From the NCBI GenBank assembly GCA_032718565.1, contig JAVGVS010000110.1, positions 434,001 to 498,000 on the forward strand: 64,000 nt of DNA. The letters run 5' to 3'. The first letter of the stretch is position 1. Each line of letters starts with the position of its first letter. This document shows, one piece after another, positions 36,205 to 47,755 of this stretch. The notes below the pieces were generated by a model. The model searched no databases, was not told the DNA's origin, and saw only the letters and a program-made list of their open reading frames with translations. The DNA comes from Distichodus sexfasciatus. Lineage: Eukaryota > Chordata > Actinopteri > Characiformes > Distichodontidae. The position numbers and the translations under genes are program-made.

Positions 36205-36685
36205 GTGAGTTCACACATTTGTCACTATGAAGAAAAATCAGGTTAGTGCCAAGTGACGCCTTTTTCATTTGGTACCTTTCTGGATCACGGAAATTATTTG
36301 ATAAAAATAATCGTTTTTCTAAAATTGATTTATCTTTCTTATTGAATTCGCTGTAACACTAAAATGGGAAAAATATTTTCTGATCAGTTGAAAAAGGAAG
36401 AATGCTTAGGATTTTTGGGTAATTTTTGTGCGATTTACTCGTTTTGGCCTATTAAAGTTTTGGCGCATGATGGCGTTCCATATGAGAGTTCACCGGCGTT
36501 AACGCCAGTGTTGTGCGACTAATATGTAATTAATGCCTTTTATGCGGTGCTTCAGTTTTGTGTGGCTCTAACATATTATCTGCTCTAATGCATATTTTTT
36601 ACCTCAGTAACGCACATTAACCAACTTTATTAATTACATCAGTTTTAATATTGCCTTCTGCGTAAGTCTTCAAATCTTGCTGCAG

Positions 36686-36864
36686 TTACCTGGCGCTATG
36701 CGCTTATAAACCCCAGAAAGCGAAGACCCGAGTTGGAGCTACGAGAAAGGAGAAATGTACCGTGTGATGGAGAAGTGCCAGGACAGCTGGTTTAAAACGC
36801 GTCCCCTGCTTAAGCCCAGCGCCTCTGGAGTCTTCCCAGGGAACTACGTCACTCCGTGTCCAGA
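36686..36864 (+). pseudogene. sh3rf3: sh3rf3 third SH3 exon, frame-disrupted
   Basis: The exon opens with YLALCAYKPQKA in one frame, shifts to PELELR (near 36727-36743), and shifts again to EKGEMYRVMEKCQDSWFK and SGVFPGNYVTPCPE. The three frames need about +4 nt near 36723-36729 and +1 nt near 36743-36749 relative to an intact SH3 exon. Left uncorrected, the entry frame runs to a TGA overlapping GTGTGATGG near 36762-36766. The ALYxY tyrosine is Cys, and CQDGWFKG is altered to CQDSWFK followed by a scrambled segment, which itself looks like a compensated -1/+1. Splice sites (CTTGCTGCAG; GTGAGT) and phases are intact and the distal frame joins the next exon. Confidence 0.75.
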
Positions 36865-37736
36865 GTGAGTTGCTCCTTTTAACTGATTGTCAGCGTGCGT
36901 CTTGCAGTACCTGCATCTGGCCTGTTAGCCTCCTTCACAACTTTCTACACGTCAGTCGAGTCGTCCGTCTCCTGCACCCAAGCCCTCACGTTTCTCTTTA
37001 TTTCTCGGGCTGAAACACAGCAGGGGGCTTAACTAGGAGATGTCAGGAGTTGTGTTGAGTGCTGACCGTGCAGGTGGGAGTGGAGAAAGGTGGTAATGCT
37101 GCCAATTTTGATTAGAATATCGGCGGAGTGTTGATGATTTATGGACAGGGGGCAGAACTGTAGCACTGCTTTTAAACACTCAAATGCTTTGTGGACTGTT
37201 GTCTAGAAAAATTCTAAAGGTCTTCAGATTCTATTTCTTCAGGTTTTGTTCCTGTTTTTTGTTTCATAAGCAAAAGTTTTTAATATAAATAGTTTAAAAT
37301 CAATTTATCAAGTAATTCCAGACTATAGTAGTTTATAAATAAATAGTTTAATATATATATACAGCTCCAGAAAAAATAAAGTACATCACTTTTTCTGTTC
37401 TGGAGTTACTGCGATATGTGGCTGAAGTGTAAATGTTACCGAATTTGCTATTGTTTTTTATGAACTATTGCAGTTGCAGATGTGTGAGAAATAAGAAAGC
37501 CAGTCCATATTTAATGTATGTTATATTCCAACACAAATACACCTGATACAGTTTGCTGATCTCAGGAAACACATCTCAGCACATGAGGATACCGTGGACT
37601 TGTGGACCATATTCTTTTAAGGACATAATTGTAAAATAATATATGTGTAGTTTGCAACTTCCAGGTTAGATAAGATCATTTACTTCAAAAATGTCTGAAA
37701 TTTTACACAGACACACAGCCACAAACTGTAAAAAAA

Positions 37737-37961
<225 letters not shown>

Positions 37962-39024
37962 GTGTATTATTATCTTGTTATTTACTTTTTCCTCTGACTT
38001 TTTTGTTATTCTAGAATTTTTTAATATTTTTATTCATTATTTTAAACATATGTTTTATTATGTTACTTTAAAAATATGCATTTTTCATTATTTTATAGCT
38101 ACATGTTTTCTAATTATTTCAGATTAATAAACATTAGCAATTAATTAAACAAAAATGACTTTCAGTTTAAAAACAAAACAAATAATGGATTTCTGGTATA
38201 ATCATTAATTTATTCCGTTCTATTTTTTATCATATTAGGGCATTATCAGCTCGTTTCCCCCAATTTACACCCAGTCCGTTGCTTATCGCCTTCCTTTTTG
38301 CACACCACCTGGTAGCTAAAATTTACAGCGACGTTCCCCGAAGACTGTGGCGTTGTTGTTTTTTTTACTGCAGAAAAATACAGCTCTGAGTCTGCCAGTT
38401 TTAGAAGTGTGAATCAAAGAACGTGGAATGTTCTGTAAATCCTAATTAGTAAAGATCTTCTCTGAAGGACCTTCTGGAAACGTGCAAACAGACGGCTGGA
38501 GTTCTTTATTTCAGCAGTGAGATCTGAGTGGTGTGAGGGGAAAACAGCTCTCAATATGATAATGATTCTGGGAAGAGCAAGAATTCCCACGTGTGTGTGT
38601 CTGTCAGCTCGCTGATGTGTGTGTGTGTGTTGGTTTGGGGTGGTGCAGCTGGAAAGGGCTGTATTGTGGGTAAATGCATTAAGCCTCAGCCCAGGGGCTT
38701 GTGGGAATTGTAGTCCCCCCGGCATCGCCCTGCTGGTAAAACACGATCCGCTTTTGCACGGAGCTTGTAATTGGGCTCAAACTGGGATCGTTAATAGGAA
38801 TAATAGGCTTTTACATGCGTGGTTTTCAACGTTGACACGCTTCTCAACGCTTCACTCATTCTCGCCTTTGAATAAAAACTAACAACGGAGAGACCTCCGG
38901 CACCTTTATAAGTAGCGGTCGCTGATTGTTTTGCGCTGTATTAAAAGAAGGAGGAATAATTTGTGCTCTCTGTGTATATACACACACCCAATGCCGTGTT
39001 CACACACCTACACACACAGTAGCG

Positions 39025-39215
39025 CAACGCTTACGATCCTGGATCCCGGCCCGGTAAAGGTACCACTGCGGTACCGTCCCCCAAGCACTGCTCCCCGGCT
39101 ACACGTCAGCTGGCCACTGCTCCTTCACAGATGGGTCAAATGCAGAGCTCAGCACCATGTGGTCGTGGTGCACTCTGCTGTGTTCACAATCACAAATAAT
39201 CTTTCGCTTTCACAC
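39025..39215 (+). mobile_element. SINE family A copy
   Basis: GGTACCACTGCGGTACCGTC, AGCACTGCTCCCCGGC, GGCCACTGCTCCTTCACAGA and CACAATCACAAATAATC in plus orientation. The head is mostly missing. Confidence 0.72.
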
Positions 39216-40437
39216 CATAACTCTCCTGTTGGTGACAAGTAATCAATATCAGCCTCAAAAGGCTGTAAGGATTATGGAGACCTTGTCAATACGAGAGTTT
39301 AAAAAATGTGATGCATTCCAGTGCGGCTGCTTGTTAAACACATATACACACTTTCATTTATTAATACACAGCCTTGTAGTGCTCTACACAACATCTGTGT
39401 GTTGGTGCAGTGTTACAAAGTACTGTAAATTTACTGTATTTTGCAGATCGTATTTTTTTGGTTTTTCATAACAGTAAAAAGCAATAATTTTTAAAGAAAG
39501 ACTTTAAAACTGCAGAAAACTTGTGTTTTCAGGTTGTTTCTTTTCAAATATTGTCAGGCTGGTTTCCGACACTGGGTTTGACTATACCTCGAGAACGAAC
39601 CCCCGAATCCACAGTCCGAGCCAGGAATTCGCTCTAGTCTGCGTCACTGGAATTTTGAACGGAAATTCTGGTATAAAAGCACTGTGTTTTCATTTTATCT
39701 CTGCGAAGTATTGATTGTGAAACGTTCCTTCATTACCGAGCGCTTACTTTGCGTGTATTGTGGATTTTGACTCGCCTGTTTGCTGACTACGTTTCCTCTC
39801 TGGTCCCTGTTGGGTTTGTCTTTGTGGGGAATCATTAGCTGTTCGGGCAGAATTGTGTAATAAAGATCTCTTGTTGAACCCCACTCCGCGGTTGGATCGT
39901 ATTTGGAACTCTATAAATATAGTAACACACTAAACACACTCCATCGGAATATCAGTCTTCTGAATCTCGACTCGATTCACAACACAAAAATTGAAAGCTT
40001 TCTCTTTGTTTTGTAGCATCGTTTTAAAATGGTTAGTCAAGATGGCGCCTTCCCTTGGACCTGGACGGGGGTGGTGGGGTCATTGTTAGCGTTAGGGTTT
40101 TGATTGGCTAGCAAGAGAGAGTTGACATTGACTAGCCCAGCGCTGTTCTAAAAGTTGAGTGGTTTTCAACTTGAATCGCTCTGAGCCCTGCTGTATTGTT
40201 TGGTTAAAAAAAAGACAAATATTTGCAGCTACTGTAAATCCTAGAAGTATTCCTGTGAATCAGATACGTAAATGTAAATATCAAATAATTTTACAGTGAC
40301 CTACTGTATTTTGTAATGACCGAATTGTACTCAAAATGTCAAATGCTTACTGTAGAAATACGGAAAATGACTGGCAACTGAAGATTTTACCTCAATTATA
40401 TTATTAATAAATAATAATTTGGTTATGGGATTTTTGA

Positions 40438-40630
40438 GTGAGTGACTATTTGTCATTGTGAACACACTGCACCACCCCTCCATGAAGGGCAAATGCAGGT
40501 AACAAGGGCAGAGCCCAGGGAGCAGTGCTTATAGGGACAGTACCTTGCTCATGAGTATCTCAACCACTCCGGGATTCAAACCGGTGACCTTCTGATCACG
40601 GGGCGAACACCCTAACCGTTACGCCAACAT
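40438..40630 (-). mobile_element. SINE family A copy
   Basis: A short body deletion after GTGAACACACTGCACC; GCTCATGAGTATCTCAACCA and a well-kept head complement (GACCTTCTGATCACGGGGCG, CTAACCGTTACGCC). Confidence 0.75.
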
Positions 40631-40645
40631 CTGCACTGGAAAGTG

Positions 40646-40713
40646 TTCCCTGACTTGGAATCGAACTCAGGCCGGTGAGAGTGCAGAATTCTAAACACTA
40701 GACCACCAGTCTA
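40646..40713 (-). pseudogene. tRNA-Glu(CTC)-like pseudogene
   Basis: The minus strand reads CTGGTGGTCTAGTGTTTAGA, an anticodon-loop region CACTCTCACC, then GAGTTCGATTCCAAGTCAGG. This follows eukaryotic tRNA-Glu with a CTC anticodon, but about 6-7 nt of the anticodon-arm/variable region are missing and the acceptor stem (TTCCCTGAC against CTGGTGG side) is mispaired. It directly abuts the head side of the SINE A copy. Probably a dead tRNA gene or tRNA-derived retrosequence. Confidence 0.6.
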
Positions 40714-40989
40714 AGCTGGAATATTTTATCTAATGAAAGTGTGGATATCTTTATGATTTTTAAATATTTGAACGAAACACACAGATGTAGGCACAGAATC
40801 CTTTTTTAAAAAACATTTGAGTGCAGTACCTCCAGCACTACCACTATTCGTCCCCTGAGCGAGACCCTTCACCCCAAGTTGTTCCATTATTCGAATAATC
40901 GTTCAGCCCTACCGACCCCTGGGTCTTGTACTGTAAATTTACAGTGAAATCATTTTTACAGTGTGCTCTTTTTTTATTTCCCTCATCAG

Positions 40990-41261
40990 GGCTCCGTTCG
41001 CAGTGGGTCAGACTCGCTCCTGTCTCTCGGGCCCCTCCCAGGTGGTGAAGGCGGTCCCCGGTTCTCCCGGATCGGCCGGCCCCTCCAGCCCGGTCCTGCT
41101 GGGCCCCGCCTCTCGCTCCGCTACTCCTCTGGCAAACCCCTCCTCCTCCTCTTCCTCCTCGTCCTCGCCGCAGCTGCAGCCCGCAGCCGTGCACCTGAAG
41201 AACTGCCTGCGCATGTGCAGCCAGCAGCCGGCCAGCCAGAGTCGGCCCGCCTCCCAGCTGG
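40990..41261 (+). CDS. sh3rf3: sh3rf3 exon: Ser/Pro-rich linker after SH3-3
   Basis: Acceptor CCTCATCAGG, donor GTGAGT. Entered in phase 2 (one base completes GA|G), 90 codons, left in phase 1. It reads APFAVGQTRSCLSGPSQVVK, a run of about nine or ten Ser from TCC/TCG codons, then VHLKNCLRMCSQQPASQSRP. The SCLR...QPTASQ-like block is shared with the SH3RF3 linker that links SH3-3 and SH3-4. It is intact here, and its frame agrees only with the distal frame of the damaged SH3-3 exon. Skipping both damaged exons would put this exon in the wrong frame. Confidence 0.85.
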
Positions 41262-41300
41262 GTGAGTACGCAGAATTTTCGGTCTAAGTGGCGTGTCGTT

Positions 41301-41380
41301 AGGGCTGGCCGATATGGCCTAAAGATAATATTGTGATATTTTTAAGCTATATCGCGATACACGATATTAATCTCTATATA
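41301..41380 (+). mobile_element. hAT-N-like terminal fragment
   Basis: TAGGGCTGGCCGATATGGCC followed by ATATTGTGATATTTTTAAGC and ATATCGCGATACACGATATT, the well-known fish TAGGGCTGGGCGATATGG repeat start. Only the left end is present. Confidence 0.65.
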
Positions 41381-41486
41381 TTCTCTCTTTCTGGGAGAGA
41401 ACTACATTTCCCACAATCCTTCACACAGTGGTGTTTTTCTTTGGAACCAAGTCGTCCACTTTCCTCTTTAATTAATGTCTCTGAAA

Positions 41487-42550
41487 CTGGGGTGTGTTTC
41501 CTAAAAGCATAGTTGCTAACATATTGCTAACTAGGTTAGCAACACTCTGTTAGTTGCTAACGTACGCTATATTAGTTGCTAATGTACACTGTTGGTTGCT
41601 AATGTACACAATGTTTGTTGCTAATGTACACTATGTTAGTTGCTAATGTACACAGTTAGTTGCTAAAGTACACTCTGTTAGTTGCTAACGTATGCTATAT
41701 TAGTTGCTAATGTACACTGTTGGTTGCTAATGTACACAATGTTAGTTGCTAATGTACACTATGTTAGTTGCTAATGTACACAGTTAGTTGCTAAAGTACA
41801 CTATGTTAGTTGCTAATGTACACAATGTTAGTTGCTAAAGTACACTGTGTTAGTTGCTAATGTACACTGTGTTAGTTGCTAATGTACACAATGTTAGTTG
41901 CTAAAGTACACTGTGTTAGTTGCTAATGTACACAATGTTAGTTGCTAAAGTACACAGTTAGTTGCTAAAGTACACTATGTTAGTTGCTAATGTACACTAT
42001 GTTAGTTGCTAAAGTACACAATGCTAGCTGCTAATGTACACAATGTTAGTTGCTAATGTACCCTATGTTAGTTGCTAATGTACACTATGCTAGTTGCTAA
42101 TGTACACAATTTTAGTTGCTAATGTACACAATGTTAGTTGCTAAAGTACACAATGTTAGTTGCTAATGTACACTGTGTTAGTTGCTAATGTACACAATGT
42201 TAGTTGCTAAAGTACACAGTTAGTTGCTTAAGTACACTGTGTTAGTTGCTAATGTACCCTATGTTAGTTGCTAAAGTACACAATGCTAGCTGCTAATGTA
42301 CACTGTGTTAGTTGCTAATGTACACTGTTAATTGCTAACGTACACTGTGTTAGTTGCTAATGTACACTGTGTTAGTTGCTAATGTACACTGTTAGTTTCT
42401 AAAGTACGCAATGTTAGTTGCTAAAGTACGCAATGTTAGCTGCTAATGTACACCGTGTTAGTTGCTAATGTACACTGTGTTAGTTGCTAATGTACACTTC
42501 GTTCGTTGCTAACATAGTTAGCAACTATGGTTTTGGGAAACGCACCCCTG
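41487..42550 (+). mobile_element. TIR-bounded element filled by 22-bp minisatellite (array 3)
   Basis: The left terminus CTGGGGTGTGTTTCCTAAAA continues GCATAGTTGCTAAC; the right terminus on the other strand is CAGGGGTGCGTTTCCCAAAA continuing CCATAGTTGCTAAC. They match at 30 of 34 positions counted by eye. The interior is about 45 copies of TTAGTTGCTAATGTACACTG-type units. The subterminal AGTTGCTAAC is itself the core of the repeat unit. The CAGGGGTGCGTTTCCC start is familiar from fish hAT MITEs. Flanking 8-mers (CTCTGAAA and GGAAGTGA) do not match. Confidence 0.85.
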
Positions 42551-43048
42551 GGAAGTGAACAAGTACATGCTGTCTGATAAACGTTAACGTGAGGATTTGT
42601 AGGATTCAATATATCTCCCACCCCGTGTGTCGTATTGTGGACAGATGGACCATGAGTGTGTGTGTGATTATGTGTTTGTTAGCTTGCCTTGAGTGCAGTG
42701 AAAGTGCTTGTTAACGTTGTTTTAAGTTCAGTTAAGCTGTCCGCGGTAATGAAGCCCCTGCCACCCGGAGTCTGCCGTAATTGCAGGGTTGTGTGTCGTC
42801 AGCTCTAGAGGGTTTTACGGGATTATGTCAGACTTGTTAGATGGAGGCTGAGACACACAGCTATCTACCGAGTTCCCATTTTGTGTGTATGAATCTTTTT
42901 AAAAGTCTGAAAATTTGGAAAAAAGCATCCAGGAAGAGGGAGTTGGGAGCATCCTCAAAGACACAGCAGGCTGTACAATCTTTAATACAGTACTAATATA
43001 TTACTTGCACTTGATGCAACAACGCTCTCTCTGTCTCTCTCTCTGCAG

Positions 43049-43413
43049 TCCACAGCCCTCCACCAGGTGGCAGTCCTGAGCGTCCCACTGTGGCCGTGTC
43101 GCCTCTCCGACCCCAGGGCTCCCCCTCACGCTCGTCCGGTCCCTCCGGCGGCAGGCCGCTGTCCATGGTGGCGTCCCCCCAGGTCCACCCTTCACTGCAG
43201 GCCGGACCTCTGTCTCCCGCCCAGGCCTCTTCGCGACCCCTCGTCTCTCTCGGCTCGGCCGCCGCTGCCATCACTCCCCCTAACGTCACCGCCGCCCTCC
43301 TGAATGGAGGAGGCGAGGCCTCGGGCTGCCCGCCCGCCTCGCCCGCCCACGTCCACCCCCACGCCCAGGGGGCCACCGCCATGCCCAAACTGGAGGAAAA
43401 GAAGGCAGAGAAG
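43049..43413 (+). CDS. sh3rf3: sh3rf3 exon: Pro/Ser-rich linker
   Basis: Acceptor CTCTCTGCAG, donor GTGGGT. Two bases complete a Val codon, then HSPPPGGSPERPTVAVSPLR, LSMVASPQVHPS, AAAAITPPNVTAALLNGGGE and a C-terminal PKLEEKKAEK. The blocks RPT.(A/T)VSPLR and AITPPNV.AA.LNG are SH3RF3-type linker motifs. Third positions are strongly GC-rich. The exon leaves in phase 0 and continues directly into the lysine-rich start of the next exon. No lesions seen. Confidence 0.9.
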
Positions 43414-44379
43414 GTGGGTGGAAGTGTGGAGCACATGCCTCTACCAGCACAGGAGTGTAGATTCATGGTTGGAAGATTGCACCTAAACGAGCTAAGTTAT
43501 TCACTCGCAGTGCGTCCCGGCCAACGCTGCAACATAAACCCTGCATCATAAACTCAACCTTTCTCATAACCTTCCTTCTTCTGAGTGGGGAGGAACGCAG
43601 TAGCGGGTCAGCCAAGCAACAAAGACACCACCTGGTGTTTCTTTTTTCTTCACGAAGGCGAGCGACTTGATTTGTGTTGATGTTTGGGTCTTTAGCTGCT
43701 TCTGGCTAGTTGCAGGTAAACAGTCCAGTTGATCATTTTGATTTTGAGTGTTTTCCAGGACATGTGCATGCAAGTGGGGTTCGCTGTGGTTTCTGCATGA
43801 TCCACATTCTTGCCTTTTGCTGTTTCGGATGTTCTGTCGGGCCGTGATGCTTCCCATCAGCGTCCGTTACAGTATTCCGTGTGTCATTTTTCACAGGAAC
43901 AGCATTAGCCTGTGACCAAGAGTGACATGCGTGACGATACATGTTGGCATTGAAGATTCATGACCGATCTAAAATGATGAGTAATGGCAGTCCCGGCTAC
44001 ATGCACAGTGAATGTTGAGGGCGAGGAGTTGTTGGAGCACCTCATGTAAAGATTAGAAAGGGTCTGAAGACAGGAAACAGGAAGAGAAAACTGACAAGTT
44101 TTAAAATTTTAACAGGGTTAATGTTTACTGTGAACTTCATGGACCATGGAGTGCATTTTTGTCGCATCACCAGCCAAAGTGGGAGACGTAAATCAGTAAT
44201 AGACGCAAAAATCAGTTGGTCATCTTTCTAAAGTTCTAAAATTCTTTTTAAACCAACTGTAGTAGTATTTAGTAGTATTTTGGAACCGGGGGCCAGATTG
44301 AACAGCGTCAAATGATGAATAAAGCACAAGTTGCTCTGCTCTGTTATGACCATAAGAATGGAGGTTTGAACTTTACAAC

Positions 44380-44500
44380 TATAGGATACTTGCCTATGGA
44401 CCAAGAGGTTGTAGGTTCAAATCTAGCTCTATCATGCAGCCAGAGCTTCCATGAACTCGCCCTTGAACAAGAGCCTTAACCCCAAGTTGCCCCCCGTAAT
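44380..44500 (+). mobile_element. SINE family C head copy
   Basis: GGATACTTGCCTATGGACCA, then GAGGTTGTAGGTTCAAATCT (B-box region) and CCTTGAACAAGAGCCTTAAC, matching the family-C head and adjacent body. Confidence 0.6.
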
Positions 44501-44649
44501 TAAGAAATGGAAATGGCTCCAGATAGCTTGTAACAAGGAGAAAACCAAAGGAGTGCTTTAACATTCATCCATTCAGTTTGAGTCAAAAGCCAAAAGGGGA
44601 AATATCAAGTAATATGGTCTCGGCTGTCCATACAACGGAGTCCGAGACA

Positions 44650-44855
44650 AGACCGAGACTACTACACTAGCGTCAACACACCACAGCTCACAATCACACT
44701 CTCATGGGGCCAATTTCGAGTCTCCAATTAACCTATGCTTTAGAACTGTGGGAGGAAAACGAACACAAGGAGAGCATGCAATCTCCACACAGAAACACTC
44801 CCTATGGCCGACCCGAGGATCGAACCCAGGACAGCGCTAACCGCCTGGGAATGTT
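44650..44855 (-). mobile_element. SINE family B copy
   Basis: The minus strand has GGGTTCGATCCTCGG (B-box), CATAGGGAGTGTTTCTGTGT, TTTCCTCCCACAGTTC, TTAATTGGAGACTCGAAATT and GTGTGATTGTGAGC: head and body of family B without the 3' tail. Confidence 0.72.
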
Positions 44856-45446
44856 CATGCTAACCACACTCACACTCATATTGTCACTAAACTAACTGGG
44901 ATTGCTTATCAGCGTATGGCTGATCTATAGCTATTTGCTGGCGAGTACGTCGGTGATCGTAAGTTTGGGCAAGTCTTGTGAACATCTCGTGTAGAACAGT
45001 GGCATTTTTCAAATAGCGGAAAGCCGCATTTCTGTAGACGCAGAAGATTATGCGTAAAGGCTCTGGGTTTGATAAAACCGTGAAAGTTAAGCTGGAAGTT
45101 TAGTATTTTGACATCAAGAATTAGAATCGATTTCAAGCCAACCGACAGGATGGAGAGCAGAGATGAAACAAGAACGATGCCGTCGTCGAGATGAGGCTGA
45201 TAAAAGGTGGAAGGAAGAAGCCTTGTCTTATCTTCAATCTGACAGATGTATAGGTGTTGATTATGCGCTGTTAATTGGCTCCAGTTCCCATTCTCACACA
45301 TATACACACACACACAGACACTAAGAAAGACGCAGAGGTGAAGGAACAGGGTTTTTGAGGTAGGTGGGAGGTTCAGACGTCATCTCTCACCCCTAATCTT
45401 CTGTCTTTCCTTCACACACTCTCTCTCTCTTTTCGTCCCGTCGCAG

Positions 45447-45808
45447 AAAGAAAAGAAGAGCAGCGGTCTCCTCAAGCTGCTGTCGGGCGCGGCGGCCAAG
45501 AAGAAGTCCCGCTCCCCGCCATCCGTGTCTCCGACGCACGAGCCCCAAGCCGAGCCCTCGTCCTCCTCCTCGTCCTCGTCATCCCCGGCGCAGGGGGCGG
45601 CGGGGCCCGATCTGCACCCCGCGGGGGGCCACGGCCGCGCCGGCTCCTGCCCCATCGAGAGCGACATGCAGGGAGCCATGGCCATAGAGCCGCTGCACCG
45701 CAAATCCGGCTCCCTGGACCTCAACTTCGTCGCTCCGCCCTCACGCCAGCCCTGCTCCGCCTCCCTGCTGGCCGTCCGGCCTGAACCCAAACCCCTGTCC
45801 AGAGAGAG
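45447..45808 (+). CDS. sh3rf3: sh3rf3 exon: KKK-rich, GRAGSCPIES and LHRKSGSLDLNF motifs
   Basis: Acceptor CCGTCGCAG, donor GTACGC; 120 codons plus two bases (phase 0 in, phase 2 out). It reads KEKKSSGLLKLLSGAAAKKK, SRSPPSVSPTHEPQ, a Ser run of about ten, GGHGRAGSCPIESDMQGAMA, EPLHRKSGSLDLNF and AVRPEPKPLSRER. These blocks are strongly conserved in SH3RF3 just ahead of the fourth SH3 domain. The exon is intact, and its split codon AG|G joins the last exon. Confidence 0.93.
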
Positions 45809-47755
45809 GTACGCAGTCCCAATTTTTGGTCCAAATTTTGAGAAATCTAAACATGATGCACCGACTACTCATACTAGAACTAGAAAGATGTAAAATATTG
45901 TGAAAGTTGCGTGCTCTGAACTCGCGTTAGGGAAGCTCCTTTTAGACGGCTGCTTTTCAAGCTACTAACTACTTACAATTTGGGGATTTTTTTTGTGGGA
46001 TTGAACTTACAACTTACAAGTGAAAAATACATTTATTTTTCATATGAATTTCAAAAGTTTTAGCATCAATCATATGTGTTCTTCAATAATATGGGATGCA
46101 TGTTATGGCAAAACGTCCTGTAGCGTGTTGCCATTATAAATGACCATTTACACCTTTCACATTTTTTTTTATAATCGACATTGCTAATTTTCTTGCTAAT
46201 CGTTGCAGACCTAGTGAACAAAACACTTAATAGCGGTGATCTCATCGGCCACGTCACTAGCCACGGGAGTCCTCCAGATGCAGCCAGACGAGCGCGAGGT
46301 GTGACGCTAGAAGCCAAGACGGCACCTGCGAGCCGGCTAATTCACATTCATAATTCATAACACATCTCGTTCCTCAGCCTGTTAAGCAGCAGAAGCAGAC
46401 GATCGCTGCCAAAGCCTGCTAATAACTGCGCGAGTAGAGAAATTGATTTCATGCGCTTGACTTCTGTGAAGGCTCTTCCTTATTAACATTTTTTTCCCAC
46501 ACATTACTCCGTCACCTATTATTTCGGAGGCTTTTAATACTGGCTAATAGCTTTTCAACAATATTAAAACTTTAGATTTCCTCGTTTAAGAAGTCTTTGT
46601 AGAAGTGAACCACTGTCAGGGCAATGAACGCCAGGAGGGGTTGTTGATTCAGGCTCACAGGATGTGTCACAGGATAATTATCACATTGATGTAGATTATA
46701 TAGGACGGATTCGTTTGACTGTGATATTTGTTCGCTGTTTTTGTCACTTCCAACTAGCTTATTCTCCGACGTACAAATCCTCATGTCCAGTCCTTACATT
46801 CGTCAGTGATTTCTTCTTTTAGATTTATTCCTAGATAAGAACCAAATCTACAGCTGCTGAAGAGCAAATTTTATTACATGCTTGTTTGTGCAAAACATTA
46901 TCTTATTTTCTTATTTTGAGCTCCAGAAAATAAAATGCTAACATCGGCCAACATGCTAACGTCAGAAACAGCATATAGCTTAGCTACTTACCCTCATAGT
47001 TATGAATGTAAGAGGAAATGTAGAGTTTAAAATCCTTGTTCCTCCTGGACGCTAGAGCCAATGAATATCAACATTGCGCTAGATGTCTTTTATTAGGGGG
47101 AGCAGACATCCTTTTTTGTCCGGACATGTCTTAAAAGACCTTCGCTACCAGTGAAAACCGGCTTCACCCATATTTACTAGGTGTTTACAGGACCTTCAAC
47201 ATCTTACTGTAAATGTAAGTTTGTGAAAAAGACCATTAATTGATGTTAGCATGTTAGCCGGTGTTAGCTTTTTATTTTCAACACGTAGACCTGCTGAGGC
47301 GAGATTATCATCACGGCAGTGTGCCACAGGTCCATGAAGAAGTCAGAGAAACCTCCCAGTTTGAGGGTATGTTAAAGCTAAGGATAGATAAGACAGCAGT
47401 TTTGTTACGTTACTTTCATAACCCAACGTTCCTGGGGTTTTAGCACTAGTAAAAATTCACTCTGATTTTATGGAGCCGCTACACCCGACAGCAATCTGTG
47501 AAAACTACGTTATAATGACCAGGTTCTGCACACAGCAGTGGTCATTTGAACCACTTACAGTTTTCATACATTCGAAAGAATATCTTGTATCTCTTGTTTT
47601 TTCCATACCACACGCATCTCGTTGTGGTATGACGAGAAACGGCAGCGAAACCCCACACTGGAAACAGAAACAGGGAAACTGTGCTATTACTTTTCTTATT
47701 GTGAGCTTAAGATTAATTCAGCAGCTCATGGTTTAGTGGCTAGGTCAACTACAAC

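Larger units (their letters stand above)
41262..43048. other. sh3rf3 intron containing the TIR-bounded minisatellite
   Basis: GT-AG intron. It holds a hAT-like scrap (41301-41380), the 41487-42550 element, and 42560-43020 unique sequence including GTAATGAAGCCCCTGCCACC and TCTGCCGTAATTGCAGGG, which look non-repetitive. Confidence 0.8.
43414..45446. other. sh3rf3 intron
   Basis: GT-AG intron. Contains a SINE C head (44380-44500), an inverted SINE B copy (44650-44855) and unique sequence. Nothing else recognised. Confidence 0.8.

Noticed and set aside
43001..43466. Minus-strand frames opposite the 43049-43413 exon
   Set aside because: Shadows of the GC-rich sh3rf3 exon; only the plus frame has matching splice phases and conserved motifs.
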